64,000 bases of DNA from Leptobrachium leishanense (Eukaryota; Chordata; Amphibia; Anura; Megophryidae), in NCBI GenBank assembly GCA_009667805.1, contig CM019070.1, positions 53,466,451 to 53,530,450 of the forward strand, read 5' to 3'. A program made the position numbers and the translations under genes. A model generated the notes under the pieces. The model was given only the letters and a program-made list of their open reading frames with translations, did no database searches and was not told the DNA's origin. Below, piece by piece: positions 1 to 12,626 of the stretch; position 1 is the stretch's first letter; each line of letters opens with the position of its first letter.

Positions 1-2568
1 TCCCTCTATAACGGCACTACTGCAACGCCTGACCCAGCAGGGGAGGCACATATCCGTGAATTTCTCGGCCGCACCACTTTGCCTTCCTTCAGCCATCCGC
101 AGCGTCTAGACATGGCGGCCCCCATCTCAACAGAAGAAGTAGCAGCCGTGATTAAACACTTACATTCCTCTAAATCCCCGGGCCCGGACGGATTCTCGGT
201 CCCATATTACAAAGGGTTGAGCCAGTCCCTCCTCCAGCCCCTGACCGGACTGTTTAATACCTACATGAAGGGAAAGGAGGTCCCATCTTCTGACATGCTC
301 TTAGCCTGTATTGTGGTCATCCCCAAGCCAGGCAAGGACCCGGCGGTATGCCCCAGCTATAGGCCCATCTCCCTGATAAACGTGGACATGAAGATCTACG
401 CCAAAATTCTGGCTAACAGAATTGGTCGTTATATCGCTGAGGTTGTTCATCCCGACCAGGTGGGATTTGTCCCCAGTAGAGAGGCCCCGGATAATATCAG
501 ACGGGCCCTTAATCTGATTCAGGTCGCTAAAACCTCAGGTAGAGGCTCTTTTCTCCTCTCTCTAGACGCCGAAAAGGCCTTTGACCGAGTTGATTGGAAC
601 TATTTATGGGCTACATTGACCTCCTTCGGAATACGGGGAGACCTCTTGACGGCAATACGGGCTTTATATGCGGGCCCCAGGGCGCAGGTAGACACGGGGG
701 GGTTCCTCTCGGCCCCCTTCGTTATTTTAAACGGGACCCGACAGGGATGCCCCTTGTCGCCGCTCCTATTCGCCCTATCTATTGAACCCCTGGCGGCGTA
801 TATCAGGGGTCACCCCCATGTCCGAGGGGTGGAAGTTGGGGGTAAACCATATAAGCTGTCTCTTTTTGCTGACGATGTCCTCTTGTCCCTGACCTCGCCC
901 ATCACCACTCTCCCCAACCTGATGAGGGCCTTGAGGGACTATGGTAGGGTCTCGGGCTATAGACTTAATGCGGATAAGAGCGAGGTGCTTGACCTTAACC
1001 TAACAGAGGGGGAGAGGGCGGTGGTTCGAGATCGGTTCCCTTTTCGATGGTGCCGCTCCTCTATGAGCTCCCTAGGGACTCAGCTGACTCCCAATTGGGA
1101 TCAGCTGTATGCGGCGAATTATGGGAAACTGCTCCCTACCCTCCATGCATTGCTATCGACATGGTCCATCTACGCCTGTCGCTATTTGGTCGGATATATG
1201 CGGTCAAGATGACCCTGCTCCCAAAGCTGCTGTACCTTTTCAGAACACTGACAATCCCTATTCGTAGGGCGGACCTGACTTTCCTTCAGTCGGCTATCCA
1301 CTCTTTCATCTGGGGAGGGCGACGAGGTCGGTTGTTAAAAAACCTTATGTTTCAATCCAGACGACGGGGAGGCATGGGAGTCCCACACCTTTACTCATAC
1401 TACAAGGCGACCCAATTTGCAATGTTCTCTATGATTAACCTGAGACAGGGAGCACCGCTCTGGACTACCCTTGAACAAGATATGGGGGGACCACAACCTC
1501 TGCGCACGCTTCAATGGGCCCCTAAAGCTACTCCCCGGATCCTACACGATAGCCCCACGCTACAGCACTCACTGCGCCTCTGGAACCTCTATAGAAATGG
1601 AGATGACCTGTCCCCTCCGGGTTCGGGCCTCCAATCTTTATTCTATAATCCGAAGTTCCCGGAGGGCAACCCTCCCAGGGCGTTCGGATGGTGGCTCAGA
1701 TCCGATATCACAGAACTGCGCGATCTGACTTTCCAGGGCCACCCAGTCACCCTTGGTTATCTACGGGAGTTGAAAGCACTACCCCCCCTCGGAGACATTC
1801 AGAGCCCTCCAACTGCTACACTTTGTCAGGGGAACCCTTAGAGAAACGCCGGACCGCAGACTGACTCTCTATGAGACCTGCTGTCGGCGGAAGAACAGAG
1901 GACACGGTTTGATATCCTCCCTTTATTCCCACATCCTTGACGCAACCTTTCCGCAGGAGGCGCCTTATGTTGCGAGGTGGGAAGACGATCTAGGGAGCTC
2001 TTTGGAGGGAGATGAGTGGGCAGACATTATTGACAGGACCTCACGGGTCACAATCTGTACTGCGGTTCGCGAGAACTGTTACAAGGTCATGGCGAGGTGG
2101 TACATCCACCCGCGGCGCCTCGCAAAAATGTACCCGGGGATGCCGTCAACTTGCTTCAGGGGATGCGGCGAAGAGGGGACGTATATGCATGCATGGTGGG
2201 ACTGTGGCATGGTCAGGACTATCTGGACGGAGGTGTTTGGTAATTTGAGCAGGGCACTGGGGATACACTTGTGTCCGGATCCCTGGACAGCACTCCTCAA
2301 CCGCCCACACCCCGAGGCACGTCTTACACGTGGTGAGCACTCCCTGGTCTCTAGGGTGTGTGCTGCGGTGCGTATCTGTTTGGCCAAGACCTGGAAGGGC
2401 CCCCCTCCCCCGCGCCAGCTGATAGAGGCCAAAATTTGGCACATGATCACGAAGGAACGCCTGACGGCAGTGGTTCTCGACAGGATGGTCCACTTTGAGA
2501 CGATCTGGTCGCCGTGGCTGGCGGCATTTGCCTCCACGGCCTCTGCTCGCATTGCTTTCTCGGGCTAG
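1..2568 (+). pseudogene. L1 ORF2 reverse transcriptase, broken
   Basis: Reverse transcriptase part of L1 ORF2, the enzyme for target-primed reverse transcription. The frame is open from base 1, so the N-terminal endonuclease lies upstream of the window. Visible motifs, in order: PGPDGF (near 180), DAEKAFDRVDW (near 565-595), NGTRQGCPLSPLLF (near 735-770) and the catalytic FADDVLL (near 868-888), all in one frame to 1,212. The reading then moves to another frame (about 1,100-1,841) and back to the first (1,909-2,568). The last block has a Cys/His pattern (CFRGCGEEG...HAWWDC) like the zinc-knuckle end of L1 ORF2. At least two frameshifts make this copy dead. L1 clade is judged from the motif wording only; a Tx1-like branch is possible. 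Confidence 0.88.
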
Positions 2569-2940
2569 AGGAAGGTCCGGCGAGGTTGGGCCCGCGGTTT
2601 CGCCCCCTCTCCCCCCCCCTGGGCCCCCTTTTCTTCTCTTCTCTTCTCTTCCCCTTTTACTCTTTTAAAAAAAAAATTCTTTTCTTTTCTTCCCTTCTTA
2701 TTTTATGCTTCTCTCACAGTAGTTATCTTTAGACAGTAGATGAAGTAGCCCCATCTGCGCATAGCTCCTTAACCTATAAAATAACTGTGGGAATGGTTTG
2801 AAAGGATTGCTGTTATGCATATTTTGATGTCGGATATCTCGTATGCACTATAGCTGATACGAGACTTGATTGTATTTCATCTTCTCTGTATTGTTTATTC
2901 TCCCTTAATAAAAATCTATTGAATTTAAAAAAAAAAAAAA
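1..2940 (+). mobile_element. L1-clade LINE, 3' part
   Basis: Non-LTR retrotransposon entered midway at the window's left edge; it continues upstream out of view. It contains the second half of ORF2, then a 3' UTR with a pyrimidine-rich tract (about 2,600-2,700), an AATAAA signal near 2,905 and an A-tail at about 2,927-2,940. The A-tail and polyadenylation signal mark the 3' end of a genuine retrotransposition event. The target-site duplication cannot be checked because the 5' end is outside the window. Confidence 0.9.
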
Positions 2941-3461
2941 AGATACAGTAACCCCAACAGAGCTATTTTACTAGATATTAAGTAAACACCCCGCACGCCA
3001 TAGCATCTTACGTTGCAAGAAGGTCCTCCAATGTTGTGTTAATTCCCAAAATCAGCAATTTGCAAATAAAATCCCCTCCGGTAAGCCGAGAGTAGCCATA
3101 GTAATGTTATTCTAGTGTTCTCTCTTTCCATGTCACTCTTCTAATCATATGGGTAATTTGTTTCTAATTTAGGCAATTTTCATTGCAGGAAACTTCAAAC
3201 CCCAGGAGTCTAAGGTTTGTTTGTTTAAATTATTTTGTATTTTTCACAAATGTGTCAATATTTTTCGTCCTGAATCACATTAAAACATTTTACAGTGTCC
3301 GTGTTTGGACACGTTGGCTGTTAAAATATCTTATCTGTATACTGTGAGCCGTGCAATGTGATAAACAATATAAATTACTATAAATACTGCAATCATGCTT
3401 AACATTCTAGCTTTGAAACAATAAAAGTCTTATGATACACGTCCTAATTACACAGGACTTA
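2941..3461. other. AT-rich DNA, no feature seen
   Basis: No ORF, repeat family or splice-flanked exon is recognisable here. Confidence 0.5.
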
Positions 3462-4439
3462 TTAACCTTTTCACTACCTTGATTGAGTATACTCGATCTG
3501 GTCTTCTTCTGGAGTTATGTAATGGAATTCCATTTATTGCAAATTCAAATTAATTTTTAATAAGAACAGAACATGTTCCTAAAGTTACAGCATATCGGAC
3601 ATTACAGCCGATGTACAGCAGCTCAGGGAACTGCTCTCTGTGTCTGTAACGGACACTAACTCCTGCAAGTGTCTCGTGAACACATGCTGCAGTAGTGAAA
3701 TGTGACCAGCAGGGAAAGCTGTATGCCTGTCAATTGAATGTAGTTTATTGTATTGTAAGAATGTATGTATGGATGTGTCTGGGTTGGTACTAGGTGGGTA
3801 CCAGTTTGCAGGTTATGGGCCCGGTATGCAGTGATTCACAGGTACACACAGGGAATGCTGGAGGAGAACCTGCAGGCTGGAGAGCAATCCAAAGCCTGTG
3901 GCTGAGGAGCAGGACACACATGGGCTGACTAGGATACCGGTAGGGATAGTAGGAGATGTAGTCGTAGGAACTGACCACCACAACAGGAACCTAGAGACAA
4001 AAGGAATTTGGAAAGACGTGGACTTGGAAAGGTACATGGATCTAGGGAGAAAGTTAGGAGAGCACAGGGATAAACAGGATATGAAGCAACAACACATGTC
4101 TTCACTCTGTAGGTCAGAGGGCGACAATGATGAGGCTCTGGCTGAAAGGAGACCTTTATTGAGATCAGCCAGTGCTAATAGATCATGTGGGTGAGTGTGT
4201 GCTAAGGGATACCAGGGATGGTTAGCTGGAGAACCAGGATAATCCAACAATTGGTCTGGAAATGTGCAGCACATGAAGGAGGCTGCCATAGGGCCAGGGC
4301 ATGGCGCTGGGCATGGGCCGTGACAGTATGTTACATACTATATATTGTTACAGTTTAGGTAATGGAAAGTAGTTTTCCATGAACACACTGGTTTTTGATA
4401 GGTGTTTTATGGAAACCTACTTGGTAGTGAAAGGGTTAA
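3462..4439. mobile_element. piggyBac-like TTAA MITE, enlarged copy
   Basis: Bounded by TTAA at 3,462 and 4,436. The ends are inverted copies of CCTTTTCACTACC and GGTAGTGAAAGG. TTAA duplication and a CC(C/T)TTT-type end are the usual signature of piggyBac-type elements. The same family occurs at 25,830, 26,352, 36,000 and 36,223, where copies are about 450 bp. This one is about 980 bp because its middle (roughly 3,640-4,323) holds extra DNA. The right edge of the extra DNA reads TGTCACGGCCC on the minus strand, like the LTR ends elsewhere in the window, but I cannot find its other edge. No transposase. Confidence 0.72.
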
Positions 4440-4474
4440 ATACTTATAATACATAGCACAGAACAAATGAGTAA

Positions 4475-4794
4475 GGCAAGTGTCAGTCGAGCGTTTTGAA
4501 GAGCGGAAGGAACGTACGTGAGAGTGGACGTTCCTTCCACTCAACGCCCACCTGACGCCCATCGGGCCGCCTTGCCTATCCTATAGAGGATCGCGCTTTG
4601 CAGCTCTGTCAACGCTGTCCTAATGCTTTGACGGAGAGGCCTGCTGCATGGACGCAGCACGGCCGCTGTTGCGTGCGCAATTCTTGCACATGCAACAGCG
4701 TCTGGCCGGCCCCGTCGCAGTGTCGCAACGCTGCGACGGATGCCAGAAGCCACGTCAGTATGGGCGCACATAGTGCGCTCGTCTGACACTGGTC
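4475..4794. mobile_element. Harbinger-family MITE, diverged
   Basis: About 320 bp with inverted ends GGCAAGTGTCAGTCGAGCG (left) and GACCAGTGTCAGACGAGCG (right, read inward), flanked by TAA on the left and TTA on the right. The ends match the GGCTAGGGTCAGACG ends of the Harbinger nest at 49-60 kb. The interior is GC-rich and palindromic. The two flanking triplets fit the TWA preference but are not identical, so the boundaries are less certain than for 46,203-46,629. Confidence 0.6.
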
Positions 4795-4797
4795 TTA

Positions 4798-5648
4798 CTT
4801 GCCAATTTATATTATCCAAGGTTTATGACTCAATTTCCATTTTATATCCTGAAGTGCTAATAATACTCTCTATATTTTATTCAGCATTTACTACATATTT
4901 TCCACTTTGGGTTGCTGCACGTGCCCCCCCCTAAAAAACAAATTATATCAAGTGGTAGAGCTAGTACAGACTGTATTTCAGATTTTGCATGAAAATATAA
5001 AGCTGAATTTGAGAGCTAGTATTTATTTGCGTGGGCTCATGTAAATGTGGAGTGAGATAATGTCGACCACTTAGACATCTGGAATAATTTTAAAGATAAC
5101 GCTAGACTGTCCTGAATTAATTCAGTTCATTTTTCATCGTTAGGCAGTGCTCAAATTCTATCATATTACATGCGTGCTCATAAAATGTATATTTTTGCAA
5201 TTACTGTAAAGTCATCCTATTAAAGCAAACCTTGCTATCACAGCTCTTTAACGTCAGTTTATGGATCTAGAAACTCAACTTGAAGACAGATAAGGACCAC
5301 TTGGACCTTCCAGAATGCCATGTTTCTGTCTGCTCCAGCAATTTAGAATTCCATCACTTCATTATCAAATACCATGCAAGGTTAAACCCCATTTACAAAT
5401 TTTCAGAGCCAAGATCATGCGCACAGTCATACATACTCCAATTACTCAGGGACTTGGACAGTACTGGTTTTAGTGAGGTATTGGGCAGCTTGGCAAGTGG
5501 ACTGAATCCCATAGACTCTGAAATATTATAGTTCTATTCGATGTCCAAATGGTTCCTAAATTAAACCTCATTTTCCAATGCTTCCTGTTCAGGCATATGA
5601 TAATATTTACTGTATTGAGTAGGGAATCTGTAATAAACAGAACACTAT
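4798..5648. other. no recognisable feature
   Basis: AT-rich DNA with no coding signal or repeat match inside this window. Confidence 0.5.
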
Positions 5649-6110
5649 CAGGGTTATTCAAAGAGAATCGAAAAGTCACTGCAGGTTCGGTTCGGTGACT
5701 TTTCGTTCTCTTCAATTCGGTGCAAATCGGCTTTCCCATTTCAACCACCCTGCGGTGTATTCAGCAAGCACCACAGGGCTGTCGAAGTGCAGGGAAAAGC
5801 TGCCGAAAACCCACCGAACACCTGGCGAAAACCCGGCGAATGCATGCCGAAAACCCGTAAAAACATCTGGATTAACCTGTTGAAGGCGCTGGAAAAACCC
5901 GAGCAGGAGCCGATCACACACAGCGAAGCCTCCGGAAAAAGCCGACACCGCAGAAGAAGGCAGTGAATAAATTAAAGAAACAGTTTGCTTGAATGTTTGA
6001 AAAGTGAAACGCTGTTTGCAAAGAAACTACTGAGCGAAAATGTCTGAAATTTACATTTGAGGTCCAGGGAATGGGCTGTTACAGGAAAAAATAAGTAAAC
6101 TTAAAGAAAT
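5649..6110 (+). mobile_element. CAGGGTTATTC MITE, left half only
   Basis: Begins CAGGGTTATTCAAAGAGA and contains a short hairpin (GAATCGAAAAGTCAC with GTGACTTTTCGTTC). It is alignable by eye along its length with 44,900-45,340, the left half of the complete copy at 44,900-45,786. The right half and right terminal repeat are missing after about 6,110. Non-coding. The superfamily is not settled because no clear target duplication is shared between copies. Confidence 0.75.
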
Positions 6111-6239
6111 AAGTGCCCCATTGCCAAAAGAAAATGAAGCAGAAAATCGTATCGGGCATGCACGTAGTCACCCCAAATACAGTATTAGCAATCTAGCATC
6201 TGCATACTCGTGTCACATTTTCACCTTTTGGTAAAGATA

Positions 6240-6310
6240 CCAGGGAGCAAGGGGACAGAAGGGAAAGAGCGAAAAAAGAAGTAAAAAAAAAAGGGGAAGG
6301 GGGATAAAGA
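6240..6310 (+). repeat. purine-rich low-complexity tract
   Basis: A run of about 70 almost pure A/G bases; possibly a decayed poly-A or GGAA-type microsatellite. Confidence 0.7.
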
Positions 6311-7713
6311 GTATCGCACCCAGCCCAATCAGTAGAACAGGAGGAATGACTTTTTTAACATGCCTTGGGATAGATCTCTCAGTCATCAGGGCACACTGTC
6401 AGTTTTGTGCCAAGCATTCAGCTTGGTTTATTTCTTATTTGTATAGAATCATGTAATAGATCAGGCCCTGTCACATGGATACTTAATAGGCCATTTCTAT
6501 GTAGGTTTGGGATGAGGCACACTGACAGTGTCTCCTGTTTCTATGGAGGGTTCAGAGACTCCAGCAGGCATTGTACCGACACGGGGAAAGCATTGGACCT
6601 TGGAATACTGGGGTTAATAATGGTCATCTATTTCTCTGCTTTTCAGAGTGCACAGCATAACCTCTCTTGGCAGAGACTGGAGTTACAAAGCGTGCTGTAT
6701 TTTGTAATTCTGCTTTTGTGACCTGGGAAATCTCCCAAAAGTAGAGGCTCATTAAGCGCTTCACTAAAAAAAGAACATTTCAAAATGCCCACTTTGATCT
6801 CCTTAGAATGGACATTACTTGGCATACCATGTTAAATTCCAAATATAAAAACAGATAAATAAATGAGATTTGTCAAGAACAAGCTGTTGTTTGGTTTCAT
6901 CAAAATGAGAACGTTAGTATGCATAACATGCAGTGATAGTGACGCATTGCCTGGATTATAGGATCTCTAATTATTATACTGACATTATCTCGTATATGTA
7001 AAGCACCGACATATTACGCAGTCCTTTACAACTGGTAAAATACAGACAAGACATACCGGAACAGTAGGCGCAGAGAGCTCCTTCTGTACCAGTCTTTCAT
7101 TCACATCAAAAGGCCTTAAACCTACTGAAATAATTACTGCGGCTGAAAAATATTCTAGGGAAGCAAGATCAATATCCTCTTCCTTATCCATGTTAAATTA
7201 TCAGATTGGTCTGACAGTACGAGGCAATTAAATGACATCTTCCAGAAGTCTGACACTATCCAGAAAGTTTTATTAGACCCGATTAAAATAAACTGAAATG
7301 GCAACAAACTGTGTTTGGCAAATGGATGCAAAAGCAAACTTTCAGACTTCCTGGACAGGGAGTAACATAGGAAAAGAGCCAAACTGTGAATAATAAAGTA
7401 CATGCTGTCGCGTCCAGCTTGTTTACAGACCATATAAGGGACATGCTCATCTTACTGGAGTAATGTCTCACAACTCAATTGGCTCGGAGTGTGAATGATA
7501 GAACGTATTTACAAGTACACTTGAGTCCATTAATTCTTCATCATTCAAAGCGCTGAAAAATAGACATTTAATAATCTCTAGAAGTAGTTGTATGGATATG
7601 CACCGCCCCTGTATAGACACATTAAATGTTCCCCTTTTTGATTGAACACTTTTATAGACTTGGAAAAAATATTTATTAAATATTTTTCTTTAATGTGGTC
7701 CAGTCAAAAACAC
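6311..7713. other. no recognisable feature
   Basis: Short chance ORFs only; nothing with conserved motifs or repeat matches in this window. Confidence 0.5.
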
Positions 7714-7897
7714 TTAAGGGTCTATTCACTAAAAGGTGAAACTCTGGAGAACTTTGGAGAAAATTCTAGGTCAAAAATAGATAGAACAAGAAAAATTCTC
7801 CCATTTATCTTACTTCCCAAGTCATCTATTTTGACCTAGGATTTTCACTTCTCTAAAAGTTCTCCACAGTTTCACCTTTTAGTGAATAGACTTTTAA
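7714..7897. mobile_element. hairpin MITE with TTAA flanks
   Basis: About 184 bp between TTAA (7,714) and TTAA (7,894). The ends GGGTCTATTCACTAAAAGG and CCTTTTAGTGAATAGAC are inverted. Pairing continues inward (GGTGAAACT...AGTTTCACC, TTCTAGGTCAAAA...TTTTGACCTAGGA), so almost the whole element folds as one hairpin. The interior matches the hairpin MITE at 18,577, which suggests the two families share an ancestor. No protein. Confidence 0.75.
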
Positions 7898-7995
7898 TTT
7901 TTTTCCCACTTTCTTATGGATCATCAACAATGACTGATATGGGAAAGTTTGAACCAGATGGAGTTGATTGACCTTTTAACCTATGTTACAATGTG
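7898..7995 (+). mobile_element. LINE 3' tail, truncated
   Basis: Resembles the 3' UTR end of the LINE at 11,310-12,378: TTTTTTCCCA, a GGATCATCAAC block, a GAACC(A)GATGGA block and a terminal TATGTTAC. About 100 bp of 5'-truncated, diverged copy, next to the hairpin MITE. Confidence 0.55.
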
Positions 7996-8072
7996 AGTGA
8001 GGAAAAAAATTAATTCTATTCCAAAAATCCTTGTGTTCACTAGTGGTGGACTTTCAGAGCACTGGCAGTACG

Positions 8073-8756
8073 TGTCACATATTGGCGCTTACTGGCTGGT
8101 GATTGGTGTCTTTTTACTGCCTTTGTGTCTCATATTGATAAAGAGAGCCTTGACCTCCTGAGTCGACGCTTATCAGCGGACAATCGGTGTCATTCTGTTG
8201 TCTCTTTCCCATTGATGCTGCAAGTCTTATTCCCTCTTCTGTTCCTCCGCGCATAAAGTTTGATGCTGCTCACTTGGGCGTCAATCCCATATCTACCTTA
8301 CCGGACATGTGTCATTTTCTAGCGCCTACGTCCCATACTTCATTCCGTCGATATTGACCCCAAATGTTTTTGGAGCAGGATGTGAGACAGACCTATCAGA
8401 AAGCAGATAGGCCTATATATGTTTTGCTTCCTGCTTTGTTTGTTGCCCTGTCATGGTCTATATACCCAAGAGCACGTTCTGTGTATTCTATAGTATCTTG
8501 TCCTACTGCGTACCAACCAGGACTGTTCTCCCACCTCTGCTGTTGTCTCCTGTTCTGCTATTTTGGCTTGTATTACTGATTCTGATTATTTCTTGGCTCC
8601 GGGACCTTGGCTAGCTGTCTATTATTGACGTTGTCTATTTCTATTTCTCCCTATATGTTCTCTGACTCTATAACCCGGCCATTTCAAGGACCAGTATTAG
8701 GGTTTTTCTCCATTGTTGGGTTGCACCACATGCTGGTGTCCCTACCAAATGTGACA
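8073..8756 (+). mobile_element. possible solo LTR
   Basis: Starts TGTCACAT and ends ATGTGACA, the TG...CA layout of an LTR, with 684 bp between. The pyrimidine-rich interior resembles the LTR at 13,124-15,557. The 5-bp flanks (GTACG and GTGCA) match at only three positions, so the call rests on end structure and composition. No internal retroviral-type genes lie beside it. Confidence 0.45.
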
Positions 8757-9894
8757 GTGCAGGGCTGTATAAAAATTGTCACGATCAATCTGATTGTAGG
8801 GAAGACGATTCCTGATGATGGCTTTAACATATATTTTGGCAGCTCTGCTATGGTAATGAATGCATTGCTTTTTCAGTGAAATTGTTTAGTTTAGAGGTTC
8901 TTTATAAATATGTGGTTAAGATGTTCATTTATGTAAAAACAAGCTTACATACAAGACGGTCTTTTGGGAATGTGTTTGAAAGCTAATGTGGAAATCGTGA
9001 ATAAGTAAAGCCAGACATGGATACGTGTATTGACTATTTAAATGACAAAATGGGTTGACTATCCAGAATTGGCTCATGTACACACTTAGAACACTTGCAC
9101 ACAGAAAAGTGAAACTGGTTTCCCTAGTTGTGGTCAACAGTTTATATTTGCCTCAGGGTGGCTGTGCTACATGCTTTCGTCGTTCTGTGAGAACATCCTA
9201 TGAGGGTTTGTGGTTCCGAGCTCTGCAAGATTGCAAAGAATGTGAAAATAATGTACATGTGCTGGAATTGCATGTCAGGTTGATATATTGATGTAAGAGA
9301 TATTAATGGGGCCCACTGGAAGAAATTGCAATTTAAAAAAATATATCTTTTTAAACATTTGGACTTTATTTTAAAATACATATTCCTAGCCAATAATGTA
9401 AAGATCGGTTAGCAGCGCAAGGGATTATGCATAAAGAGCAGATCTGTGCCAGCATTTTGTAAGAGTGGAGCAATCAGCAGGCACATTCCAATGGCTTCTC
9501 TGGTGATTGCTCCACTTTTAGAACTTTGTCCCAGAAACTGGTCAGTATTATAACCCTGTGCTTACTTAAATGCCAAGATATTAACGTAGTACTTTTCTGT
9601 AGCAGTCTAGTGAAATACAGGGGGGGGGGCAGCAAGAATAGAACAAAATTGGAACCATGAAAGCAAAAAACGATAATGTTGAACTTGAAAATTAAAAAGC
9701 GTCACATCCTCCGATGTTAAAAGAAGCTCACTTTACTTTCTCTGGTCATTCATTCCTCCAGTGACCAAGACTGCTTCTGTTTTACAACTGTTTGATGAAG
9801 CAACACCACCAATGCTCCATTCTCACAATGATGCAGCAGTGGTTTGGTCCTACCTATAATCCTGATCAGGGCAAGATCAGAATATTCTATACTT
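8757..9894. other. no recognisable feature
   Basis: Mixed AT-rich DNA with a G-run near 9,621. No gene or repeat family identified. Confidence 0.45.
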
Positions 9895-10262
9895 CTGATT
9901 TCCTGGCCAGTACAGCTACGTTCCACACTTCCTGTGGGCTCTTTCCAATGGGAAGGTACCTTTTAAGGCTTATAGGTACTTCCACTTCCTTTGTTCCTTC
10001 CCTGCCGTGGTTTATAAGCCTTTTAATGTGTTGCTTTGCTCTTCTGTTTCTTGGTTTTGACTCTGGCTTGTGACTTCGGTATTGTGTTCCTTTTGTTTTC
10101 CTGACCTCGGCTTGTGACCTTGACCTTGTTGCCTTCTGTGTTCCCAGATCTTGGCTTGTTTACTTATATCTATGTGTTTTTCCATTCTCTTACCGTGCTT
10201 TGTGATAGACTACTCTTACCTATTTAACCCGGCATTCTCAAGGACCGTTTTTTTGTGCTGAT
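9895..10262 (+). mobile_element. LTR-like fragment
   Basis: Pyrimidine-rich DNA with repeated CTTGACCTCGGCTTGTGACC-like phrases and an AACCCGGCATTCTCAAGGACCG segment similar in style to 8,660-8,700 (AACCCGGCCATTTCAAGGACC). Probably one end of an LTR of that family, cut off by the LINE tail that starts at 10,265. The left edge is not defined. Confidence 0.4.
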
Positions 10263-10264
10263 CA

Positions 10265-11110
10265 GCTTTGTGAGTAGAGTATTTATTTATTTATTTATAA
10301 AGGATTTTACCAGGAAGGATACATTGAGATTTCTCTCGTTTTCAAGTATGTCCTGGGTTCAAGAACATTGAAGTGTTACAGTTACAGAAATACAAAGTAA
10401 TACAATGCAAGATATTAAAAAAACAACACAAATATACAGATTAACAGAAAATAATGACTATTTTTCTACATATTTATGTTACATGTATACAGGTGCATTC
10501 TGTATTGAGGTATGTTAGTAAGGAGCTCTTGAGTGACTTAAGACTGGTGGAAGATTTGATGGTGTCTGGGAGGTTATTCCATAATTGCGGTGCTCTGTAG
10601 GAAAATGAGGATCGAGCCACTGTCTTTTTGTATTGTGGTATTGCAAGTAAGGTGCTGGTCCTGGATCGGAGGTTATAGGATGAGGGAGCTGCTGGGGGAA
10701 GCAGTCTATTCAGATAGGGTGGCAGCTTCCCAGACTGGAAAGGTGAAGGGTGCGTCTAGATTCCAGCGATGGCCAGTTTAGCTCTTTTAACATGTCACAA
10801 TGGTGGGTCATGTAGTTACATTGTAATGCAAAGCGGCAGAATGAGTTATATAATGTAGTAAGTTTCTGAAGATGTGTTTGTGGGGCGGCTGCGTACACTA
10901 CATCTCCGTAATCAATAGCCGGCATAAGCATTTGTTGTACAATCTGCTTTCTTACCACGGGACTCAGGCAGGATTTGTTTCTGTACAGGGCGCCTAGTTT
11001 GGGGTAAAGTTTAGATGAGAGTTTTTCGATGTGAGGGCCAAAGGATAGATTAGGGTCCAACCACATACCTAGATATTTGAGAGAAGTGACTGTGGTCAGC
11101 GTGCCATATA
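10265..11110 (-). mobile_element. L2/CR1-type LINE, 3' end
   Basis: 5'-truncated LINE on the minus strand. It holds the C-terminal part of ORF2, a short 3' UTR, and a 3' tail of TAAA units seen on + as TATTTATTTATTTA at 10,280-10,293. Short tandem 3' tails instead of a long poly-A are typical of L2/CR1-type LINEs. Confidence 0.75.
10710..11105 (-). pseudogene. LINE ORF2 C-terminal fragment
   Basis: Reads in one frame from 11,105 through SLKYLGMWLDPNL, then HIEKL, the ...IDYGDVVY box and THHCDMLKELNWPSLESRR. This is the region after the reverse transcriptase core in Jockey-superfamily LINEs (CR1, L2, Rex). The catalytic core is absent. A stop at 10,710 is followed by more LINE-like coding in other frames down to about 10,490 (for example an APQLWNNLP-like phrase), so there are frameshifts. 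Clade is uncertain within CR1/L2/Rex. Confidence 0.72.
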
Positions 11111-11309
11111 TATATACTTACTGTGATAAAAAGAACCCCAGGTTTATATGGAGTCCAAAATCTTTGTACAGTATACCGGAGTACAACTATCTACATTCTG
11201 ATTTTTGATTAGAGAAATGATGGAAGAGGGTCCGTATAAAAGAATCCATAGACCATGTAGATGCCATGGAAGGGTTTGAAGTTGGGGAAGTAAAGGTCCT
11301 TCGGCCGAA

Positions 11310-12378
11310 ATTGCTTTGGATGTGGCTAGTAATGGTGTATCTCGAACATTAGCTAAAAATTGTTCTGCCATTCTGACAATGAATAAATTCCATCCATGTG
11401 AAGATGAAAAATACCTGCAGAGGGATTTATATAGATTGGGGGACTGGGCGCATAAATGGCAGATGAAATTTAATGTAGATATATACAAAGTTATGCACTT
11501 TGGAGTGAAGAACACACAAGAAACTTATACCTTAGATAGTAAGGGAGTGAGTTAGGGAAATCAAAGCAGAAGAAGGATTTGGGAATAATCATAGACTTCA
11601 AACTAAGTAACAATGCGCAATGTCAAACAGCAGCTGCCAAGACCAGCAAGGTATCGGCATTAAAAGGGGAATTCACTCTCGGGATGAAAACATAATTTTG
11701 CCTCTGTATAAATCAATGGTAAGATGCACCTTGACTATGCCGTGTAATTTTGGGCACCTCTCTCAAGAAAGGATATTATAGCGCTAGAAAAAGTGCAGAG
11801 ACGGGCGACTAATTTAATAAGGGGAATGGAAGGTTTAAGTTATGAGGAAAGACTAACATGTTTAAACCTGTTTAGTTTAGAGAAACGGCGCCTTAGAGGG
11901 GATCTGATAACTTAATATAAATATATACAGGGGCTATTATAAACCATTGCCGGTAAACCTATTCATTAATAGGACTATACACAGGACACAAGGTCACCCA
12001 TTTAGACTGGACGAAAGGAAATTCAGCCTAAAGCACAGGAAGTGTTATTTTACAGTGAGAATAATAAAGCTGTGGGATTCTCTGCCTGTTGCGCTGGTTT
12101 GGTCAGAGACTGTACAGACTTTTAAAAAACGACTGGATGACTTCCTGCAAAAACATCATATTGTTAGAATATTTAATATGTGGGTAAAAGCTTCTTGATC
12201 CAAGGAGAAAGCTGATGCCATCTGGGGTCAAGAAGGATTTTTTTCCCAGTGTGTTGCATATTCGGTGAGCGCTTCAGACTGGGTTTTTTGCCTTCTTTTG
12301 GATCAACAGCAGTAGGTGATGTGTGAAAGGCTGAACCTGATGGACGCATTTCTTTTTTCAGACTATGTAACTATATAA
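11310..12378 (+). mobile_element. second CR1/Rex-type LINE 3' end, decayed
   Basis: Plus-strand LINE C-terminus and 3' UTR. Recognisable phrases, spread over frames: LGDWAHKWQMKFNVD and KVMHFGVKNTQ (11,430-11,520), KKDLGIIIDFKL (about 11,570-11,605), YEERL and [12 protein letters not shown] (about 11,840-11,910), then INRTIHRTQGHPFRLDERKF and IKLWDSLPVA (11,965-12,100). Many stops and shifts show an old copy. The 3' UTR contains CAGACTGGGTTTTTTGCCTTC and ends in TATGTAACTATATAAC, a simple-repeat tail. The same tail recurs at 34,308 and, weaker, 7,898. Confidence 0.75.
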
Positions 12379-12626
12379 CATGTAGATAAACTGGCTTTAA
12401 AGTTTAATTTTTACAGTTTTATATTACTCAAGCAGCAGGTATCTCCTTTCTGTATTACAACATAAGCATGTCGTACTTAATGTAGAACATGTATGTGTTT
12501 CTCTGAATGTCATCAGAGAAGAAGAAAAACATGATTGGTGGATAGGATTAAATTATAGAAGAGATTTACTTTCAAATTTAACATAATTGTCGGTATAATT
12601 ATTTTTCTGTTTTTGTTACCTTTTTT

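Noticed and set aside
2079..2552. Minus-strand ORFs opposite the L1 C-terminus
   Set aside because: Shadows of the LINE coding frame; no motifs.
3898..4194. 98-codon ORF inside the TTAA element
   Set aside because: No motif, and it lies in the extra DNA of a non-coding MITE copy.
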